From Candidatus Trichorickettsia mobilis (GTDB lineage: Bacteria; Pseudomonadota; Alphaproteobacteria; Rickettsiales; Rickettsiaceae), in the NCBI RefSeq assembly GCF_963422225.1, contig NZ_OY728607.1:620001-684000 (forward strand): a stretch of DNA of 64,000 nt, in the 5' to 3' direction. The notes under the pieces were generated by a model. It was given only the letters and a program-made list of their open reading frames with translations. It had not been told where the DNA came from and searched no databases. A program made the position numbers and the translations under genes. Shown piece by piece: positions 58,993 to 64,000 of this stretch (positions within the stretch are counted from its first letter, which is position 1; each line of letters opens with the position of its first letter).

Positions 58993-60470
58993 ATAAGCCA
59001 CCTATCGGTGGCAGCTTAGCTTTTTACATCTCTTGCCAACTTCTGTTATCAAAGGTAATATGCAAGTCATTACAAATAATCAGAGTAAAAGATGGAAATA
59101 ATCGGTAAAGGAATCTCTATAAAACATATTTTTCTTGATCGGGGTAATTGGCGTCGATTTCACTGAAAAATATAGCGAGCTGAGGTATGGTATTATCTTT
59201 AACGTTACTAAAGTTATATTGTGCGGAACGAAATATTTAGGATTTAAGAGTTATAGCTGCCCTACATGTGATCACGGTAAATCAGTAGTATTTAGTTGTA
59301 AAGGTAGATTTTGTTCTCGTTGCGGTAAGAAGCAAACAGATCAATGGATAAGTAAAGCTACCAATGTTCTACCAAAGACACGTTGGCAGCACATTACATT
59401 TACAATGCCCGACTCATTATGGCCAATATTTTGGCTTAATCGCAATCTGTTTGGATTAATTTCTGCTGTTGCCGCCGGAATTATTAAGGAAATAGCAACA
59501 AAGAAAAAGATTGTAGTCGCTATATTTACTGCCCTGCACACCTTCGGTAGAGATTTAAAACGTAATGTTCATATCCATTTATCGGTTACTTGCGGCGGTA
59601 TAGATAGCAAGGGTAATTGGCGTAAATTATTTTTCCCTGCCGAGCCTATTAAAAAAATGTGGAGACATAGAATTCTTGAGTTATTTCGCTCAGAATACGC
59701 CTCAAGTAATTTGAAATTACCGTCGAAATATCAAAATGATGGCGATTTTAACAACTGGATGATCGGCCTATATGAAATCAGTTGGTATGTTTATTTGCAA
59801 AAACCATCAGACGATCATAAACGCAACATAAACTATTTAGGGCGATATATAAAACGACCTCCTATTTCTGAGGCAAGAATAGAGGAATATGATGGACTGC
59901 AAGTAACGTTTAGATTTCTTGACCACTACAATAACACGATTGATCACGTCACAATGCCTGTACTGCAGTTTATATCTAGCCTGATTATGCACATACCCGA
60001 TCGTTATTTTCGAATAATAAGGTACTACGGCTTTTTATCTAACAGAACTAGAGGAATACAACTACCTATTGTATATAAGGCGATAAACCAAATTATACCT
60101 AAGAAAATCAAGTCATTGAACTGGAGATTAATGATTTGGTTAAACTTTAAAAAAGATCCGTTATCTTGTCCAAACTGTAATCAATTTATGAGCCTGAGAC
60201 AGGTTTATTACGGTTTATCTCCACCCTTGTTATTAGTGAAGATCAATGAATTATTGTGAACGCCTCGGTGATATTCATATGGTGAACCGTTGCTTCACGC
60301 CACGTTAATATAATTTTAAAAAATTGGCCTATTTTGAGATAGATTTTAAGAGAAGATTTTTATACAAGTGTCAATAATTTCTAATATCACAATTTAACAA
60401 CCAAATTTTTAAAGAAAATTTTAAAATTTTCAAAAAAATATTTTTGGTAAAATTTTTGAAATTCCTATAC
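58993..60470 (+). mobile_element. IS91-family insertion sequence, copy 4
   Basis: Same 1478-bp unit, preceded by CAAG (58989-58992). The left flank is gp15 and the right flank is the C-terminal piece of the ankyrin-like gene, so the flanks come from two different genes. Confidence 0.92.
59135..60259 (+). CDS. IS91-type transposase (copy 4)
   Basis: Intact 374-aa frame with the same protein sequence as copies 1 and 3. Confidence 0.92.
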   Translation: MIGVIGVDFTEKYSELRYGIIFNVTKVILCGTKYLGFKSYSCPTCDHGKSVVFSCKGRFCSRCGKKQTDQWISKATNVLPKTRWQHITFTMPDSLWPIFWLNRNLFGLISAVAAGIIKEIATKKKIVVAIFTALHTFGRDLKRNVHIHLSVTCGGIDSKGNWRKLFFPAEPIKKMWRHRILELFRSEYASSNLKLPSKYQNDGDFNNWMIGLYEISWYVYLQKPSDDHKRNINYLGRYIKRPPISEARIEEYDGLQVTFRFLDHYNNTIDHVTMPVLQFISSLIMHIPDRYFRIIRYYGFLSNRTRGIQLPIVYKAINQIIPKKIKSLNWRLMIWLNFKKDPLSCPNCNQFMSLRQVYYGLSPPLLLVKINELL

Positions 60471-61133
60471 TATAAAATAAAGTCAGTATTTGGCGAACAA
60501 TCTGATGTTGCAGTGACAAAATGGTTTAGTGATATTTTAAACAAAGTAGCCCCTGAGAATTGGAAATGGTATACTACCAAGGTTCAAGGTATATTTAATG
60601 AAGTATTTACTTTTGCTGAGTCTGGGCCAGGATTTGATCCAGAAGATGATGTGAAAATTGATAGTTACCATTTTTATGGATTGAATGATCATATTATAAA
60701 TAAATTAATTAATAAAATTATGCCTGGGCTTGAACATGATCGCCAAGTAGCTGATTGGCAAGAAGCTGTGTATCAAGGTTTCTCAGTTGAGGTGGCTGAA
60801 TTTTTTGAACAAATGAAGCAAGGCACTATAGAAGAAATGAAAGCATTATTTGATTATATGCATTATAACTCCGAAAAATTATACGGTGACTTCACTAGTA
60901 TAAAGCCTGATTTAATAAAACATTACTATCAACAAATGGAGCTTCAAGACCACGAGAAAGCTAATAAGTTTTTAGATTTGTTAAGAACTCATTGTGCTCT
61001 TAACCAAGAAACAAAAGAGTTGATAGATTTCGTAGATGCAACTAATGTTGTGACTGATCTAGTCAGTTACGTTGAGTTGCATGATAGTAAACTTGGTGGA
61101 GAGATTCAGGACTTAGAATCCAATGAGTTTTAG
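60471..61133 (+). pseudogene. Ankyrin-like protein, C-terminal piece
   Basis: The 221 codons directly after IS91 copy 4 read YKIKSVFGEQSDVAVTKWFS and end at ...QDLESNEF. There is no start of its own; frames beginning at 60444 use insertion-sequence bases. The content is helical and acidic, with no recognised domain. Joined after codon 394 of the piece at 48461-47280 (ISK-YKIK) it forms a 614-aa frame. A free-standing small protein is unlikely. Confidence 0.75.
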
Positions 61134-61494
61134 GTTGCAGATAAGTACTTTTATTCTGACAGATGAATTTTATGGCGGACCTGCGTAAGCATATATTTAT
61201 GCGTAAAGGTGAGATCAGACAAATTCACTGTCATTACATAGTATCATAGGCTATAGTTGAGAAATGACAGTAAAACTTAAGATAGATTTTTTAAGTTTTA
61301 CTAGACCTCTTCGAAAACTGCATGTAAGAGAGAAATTTTTAGGAAGAACGAAGACGAGCACCGCAGCGTACTCTTGTTTGTTTCGGAGCGGAGACAAGTT
61401 TTGACAACAAAATTACCTCTTATATCTACTGATCTGACATGCTCTTAGACTTGGATACTTTTTTGATTGTTGCAACAACGCCTTTAGAAATAGC
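61134..61494. other. Intergenic region with TAGACCTC repeat
   Basis: 361 bp. The stretch 61301-61420 is the inverted counterpart of 31050-31163 (CTTCGTTCTTCCTAAAAATT and TTTTGTTGTCAAAACTTGTC segments shared). 61444-61480 forms an inverted repeat with 62124-62160 on the other side of the copper chaperone gene. No gene is seen. Confidence 0.65.
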
Positions 61495-62160
61495 TTAGTT
61501 ACCAGATTTAACAATAACTTCTACGGTTTGTGTATCAGCATTTTCAAATAATAACTGCAAATTAAATTTGTCACCTACATTTAGCGCTTTTTGTAACCCG
61601 AAGAGCATAATATGCATTTTACCTGGTGCTAATGTTATAGTACTCCCAGCTGGAATAACAATATTATCTATCTTTATCATTCTACTAACTCCAGTTTGAT
61701 CAACAAAACTATTGTGTAGTTCAATATTATTAGCAATATCTGTTGCTGCTGCGCTTATAAGTTTATAATCTTTATTTGAATTATTCTTTATAACTAAATA
61801 TGCTGCAGAATTGCCTTGAGCAGACATTGATGGTCTAGCCCATGGAGATGTTATTTCTAGACCAGTATGTTGTGTTACTTTATTTTTACTCTGTGTAGTT
61901 TTTGGATTTAAATCATCAGCAAAAATGTTTGGTATAAAAGATAGAATAGCCAATAATAATAAAATTTTTTTGTACATATGACGTCACTCACTTATTAAAT
62001 TTACGATAACATTATATTATATAACTCACCTTACGCAAGAAAAAGAAAAGCTGAATAAAAATATAAATTAGATATAATTCTACAAACAAAAATTGATTAG
62101 CATGCACGCGACACTAAATATTGACGTTGTTGCAAGAATCAAAGAAGTATCCAAGTCTAA
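61444..62160. repeat. 37-bp inverted repeat flanking the copper chaperone gene
   Basis: CTTAGACTTGGATACTTTTT at 61444 and AGTATCCAAGTCTAAG ending at 62160 are complementary over 37 bp with about three mismatches. The pair brackets the gene at 61495-61977 (distance about 640 bp). It could mark a small transposon-like unit or two unrelated repeat copies. Confidence 0.6.
61495..61977 (-). CDS. PCu(A)C family periplasmic copper chaperone
   Basis: The 160-aa protein has a signal peptide (MYKKILLLLAILSFIPNIFA). The mature part has the DUF461/PCu(A)C fold: ITSPWARPSM, GNSAAYLVIKNNS, IELHNSFVDQTGVSRMIKI and APGKMHIMLFGL. The copper ligands fit the H-x(n)-M ... HxM pattern (ELH, RMI, HIM). Such proteins deliver copper(I) to the CuA centre of cytochrome c oxidase, which fits an aerobic energy parasite. 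It stands alone between inverted repeats. Confidence 0.88.
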   Translation of the reverse strand: MYKKILLLLAILSFIPNIFADDLNPKTTQSKNKVTQHTGLEITSPWARPSMSAQGNSAAYLVIKNNSNKDYKLISAAATDIANNIELHNSFVDQTGVSRMIKIDNIVIPAGSTITLAPGKMHIMLFGLQKALNVGDKFNLQLLFENADTQTVEVIVKSGN

Positions 62161-62249
62161 GTGGCAATAGACGCCTTGCCACTTCCATACAAACGCTGTA
62201 ATAAATTCAGCTAAATCAAACCAGCATATGGAGTTTTAAAAAAAAACTC

Positions 62250-62498
62250 TTGTCTATAAACCTATATGCCAAGATTGATATAAACAAAGGTTTATATATA
62301 GACAAAGATAACATTATAACACCGTGTTTAACTGCCATTTATGAAAATAACGTAGAAGCTTTTGAATTATTGATGAAGACAAGCGCTGCAAATACCCCAA
62401 AAATAGCTGCACAATACAAAATAACGCCCGAAATACACAAAGGCGTTATAAATAATCTTAAAGAAGTGCTTAATGCAATCACCGAAATATCTGATTAA
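62250..62498 (+). pseudogene. Ankyrin-like fragment
   Basis: An 82-codon frame with only a TTG start (MSINLYAKIDINKGLYIDKD). The segment NIITPCLTAIYENNVEAFELLMK resembles one degenerate ankyrin repeat. An ATG shortly upstream (62227) is cut by a stop next to an A-rich run. It is probably a remnant of an ankyrin gene like the one at 63177. Confidence 0.45.
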
Positions 62499-62945
62499 TT
62501 GCCAATCGTTACTAGCTGAGTAAGCACGAATTTGTAATATTGGTTGAACTCCTTCTCTAGACCATTTCATATGTTGCTTGCCTTTACATCTTTGATTAAT
62601 CAGACTTTCGACAGTGCATTCAGCTAAATTACTCGTAAAAATAAGATTTTGATCTTGCCGAGTATTATAATCAACAATTTTTAACTCGTTATTGGCATTG
62701 TATTGCTTTAATTCACGAAGGTTTTTAGTAACTTAACATAAGGTCTACGATTTCTTTTGGTGCCATGATTTTACCAGAGATTATTACATCATTATTTATA
62801 AATCTACCTTCCAGATTTTTGTATTGCATTACTAAACGATATTCTTGCATGATTTTTGCGACTATTGATGTTATATTTTTTAATATAACTCACAACCTCC
62901 TACTCACAAAATATTTATACTTCCATATCCAATCCAACCTAATTT
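62499..62945 (-). pseudogene. Degenerate transposase remnant
   Basis: On the minus strand, 62735-62500 reads LKQYNANNELKIVDYNTRQD, then FTSNLAECTVESLINQRCKG, KQHMKWSREGVQPILQIRA and SNDW. This is the C-terminal pattern of a transposase group (ISKra4-like, as far as I can recall) in which 'VESLINQR.KG.QHM.WSREG' is conserved. Further upstream (62945-62725) another frame, AKIMQEYRLVMQYKNLEGRF, ends in a stop and needs a frameshift to join. The ORF is broken and lacks a start. The rest of the gap up to 63176 shows only AT-rich DNA. Confidence 0.55.
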
Positions 62946-63176
62946 AATATAGCTCATATTTGGAATCGCTGCGAAAGCCTATAATACCAATATCTTAAAA
63001 AATGAATGAGCTAAAAATAAAATTTGCAATAAGTTAATAGTTAAGATATTATAATCTATATTAATAATTTAATAAGTAAAATTAATATGAAGAGCAGCAC
63101 AAAAATGAAACAAATGATCCTCTAGTAAAAAAACTTAAAATACAAAATCCAGATGACCAGAATCAACTTGTTAGCA

Positions 63177-64000
63177 TGGATATAATAATAGAAAGTCAAA
63201 TAGATAAAAACAATATTTTCCATGAGAACGAGAGGCATGAAACTCCTATTATTGTTGCGATACAGCGTAACGACAATAAGAGTATTAAATTTTTGTTAAA
63301 ACAAGCTTACGAATTGAACGTGTTAAACACAGTTCTTAAGCAGAAGCCATTGCATAATTTAAATGCTCCACTTTATGCAGCTTCATGTAGGAACTGGTAT
63401 TTTATAGAAGAATTATGCGAATATATATTTAATAAATCAATATTGATACTTCAAGATATCAATAACAATAACAAAACAGCATTACACTATGCTGTTGAAG
63501 CTGGACACTTCCCAAGTGCTGAGAAATTGCTGAAGCACAACCAAGATCTTATTAAATTAAAAGACAGTAATGGATGGAATGCTTTACATAGTGCTGCTGC
63601 TAAAGGGTTCTTACCAATTGTTGAGTTAATTTTTGAGCAATCGCTAAAGCAACACCCAAAACTGATTAGAGTAGAAGATAACAACGGGCAAAATGCCATA
63701 CATATTGCTGCTGCTGCAGGGCATTTACCAATTCTTGAATATTTGCTGGAGAAAAACCAAAAACTGATGACATTTGTAGATAACAATGGGTGGAATGCCT
63801 TATATCATGCTGTTGCTGGAGGGCATTTATCAATTATTGAGTATTTGCTAGAGAAAGACCAGAATCTTATTAACGCAAACTATAAGGGGCAGCATGTTAT
63901 ACATATTGCTGCTGCTGCTGGGCATTTACCAATTCTTGAATATTTGCTGGAGAAAGACCCAAAACTGATGACATTACAAGACAAGGATGGGTGGAATGCT
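63177..64000 (+). CDS. Ankyrin-repeat protein (partial, continues past window)
   Basis: A frame from the ATG at 63177 (MDIIIESQIDKNNIFHENER) is open to the window end, at least 274 codons. Ankyrin repeats follow one another: NKTALHYAVEAGHFPSAEKL, GWNALHSAAAKGFLPIVELI, GQNAIHIAAAAGHLPILEYL, GWNALYHAVAGGHLSIIEYL, GQHVIHIAAAAGHLPILEYL. The frame is also open for about 40 codons upstream without a start, and an ATG at 63087 (MKSSTK) would join after a one-base shift at an A run, so the true N-terminus may be frameshifted. Such proteins often bind host proteins in Rickettsiales. Long minus-strand frames here are shadows. Confidence 0.85.
63700..63975. repeat. 201-bp-spaced near-identical DNA repeats in ankyrin gene
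   Basis: About 75 bp (CATATTGCTGCTGCTGC ... CTGATGACATT) at 63700-63774 recur almost exactly at 63901-63975. The 201-bp period equals 67 codons, two ankyrin repeats, which points to a recent duplication in the gene. Confidence 0.8.

Noticed and set aside
60444-60470. ATG start at 60444 for the 229-aa frame after IS91 copy 4
   Set aside because: These codons are the right end of the insertion sequence; the gene proper begins at 60471 as a truncated piece.
62765-62947. 60-aa plus-strand frame in the right-hand gap
   Set aside because: AT-rich, without a ribosome binding site, and opposite a transposase-remnant region.
63487-63786. 99-aa minus-strand frame opposite the ankyrin gene
   Set aside because: Its own internal repetition is the shadow of the ankyrin repeats on the plus strand.
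63700-63975. Regularly spaced repeats that could suggest a CRISPR array
   Set aside because: The period is 201 bp, it lies in an open ankyrin frame, and there are no spacers of CRISPR size.

Overview
The window looks like a chromosome segment of an intracellular alphaproteobacterium of order Rickettsiales, most likely Rickettsiaceae outside the classical Rickettsia species (Megaira- or Trichorickettsia-like). The basis is strong AT richness, the large eukaryal-type isoleucyl-tRNA synthetase, a COQ9-like gene divergent from rpsU, split ATP synthase b/b' genes, a Rickettsia-type secreted phospholipase D, ankyrin proteins, gene-transfer-agent (GTA) genes and many palindromic repeats. A partial gene at the left edge resembles the flagellar cap protein FliD, which fits flagellate Rickettsiaceae. 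This assignment is inference from protein resemblance and gene order.

Layout. 1-4.8 kb: FliD-like fragment, ileS, COQ9-like gene, rpsU. 4.8-9.4 kb: an inverted duplication of an unidentified membrane-associated protein gene, one copy cut by an IS91-type element. 9.5-26 kb: housekeeping genes (bamB with a YfgM/DUF2659 partner, msbA-like ABC transporter, an atypical response regulator, rpsF-rpsR-rplI, a DMT transporter, miaB, penicillin-binding protein 1A, a methyltransferase, ppa, a TlpA-like thioredoxin and an SppA-like peptidase). 25.9-36.5 kb: a surface-polysaccharide island (rfbC, rfbD, three glycosyltransferases, an O-acyltransferase, a hexapeptide acetyltransferase, a sugar aminotransferase). 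36.6-39.6 kb: rnhB and the F0 genes of ATP synthase. 39.8-43.2 kb: the tail end of a GTA/prophage module (lysozyme, 3TM holin-like protein, DUF2793 protein, C-terminal half of the gp15 tail protein). 43.2-47.3 kb: an IS630 element and two IS91 copies. 47.3-61.1 kb: ppiD-like gene, tpiA, secG, a cNMP-binding protein, a YadG/YadH-type ABC transporter, an NMN-adenylyltransferase-like protein, phospholipase D, the N-terminal half of gp15 and a fourth IS91 copy. 61.1-64 kb: a copper chaperone, a transposase remnant and a long ankyrin-repeat gene running off the end.

The central observation is a set of four 1478-bp IS91-type copies, all preceded by CAAG. The two genes broken by the three right-hand copies are scrambled. 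The gp15 gene lies in three pieces (56820-58992, 45650-45801, and 44171-41998 with an IS630 inside), and an ankyrin-like gene lies in two (48461-47280 and 60471-61133). Joined in that order with the insertion sequences removed, the pieces give uninterrupted frames of 3594 bp (1197 aa) and 1845 bp (614 aa). The simplest history is recombination between inverted IS91 copies: a small inversion of the 152-bp middle piece and an inversion of about 11.7 kb carrying ppiD to pld.

The intergenic DNA holds several dispersed palindromic families: nested hairpins with outer arms resembling GAGCGTTCACGG, a GGTGAAAAT repeat that overlaps stop codons, TAGACCTC-ended MITE-like units and a 120-bp MITE with perfect 30-bp ends. 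I saw no tRNA or rRNA gene and no CRISPR array.
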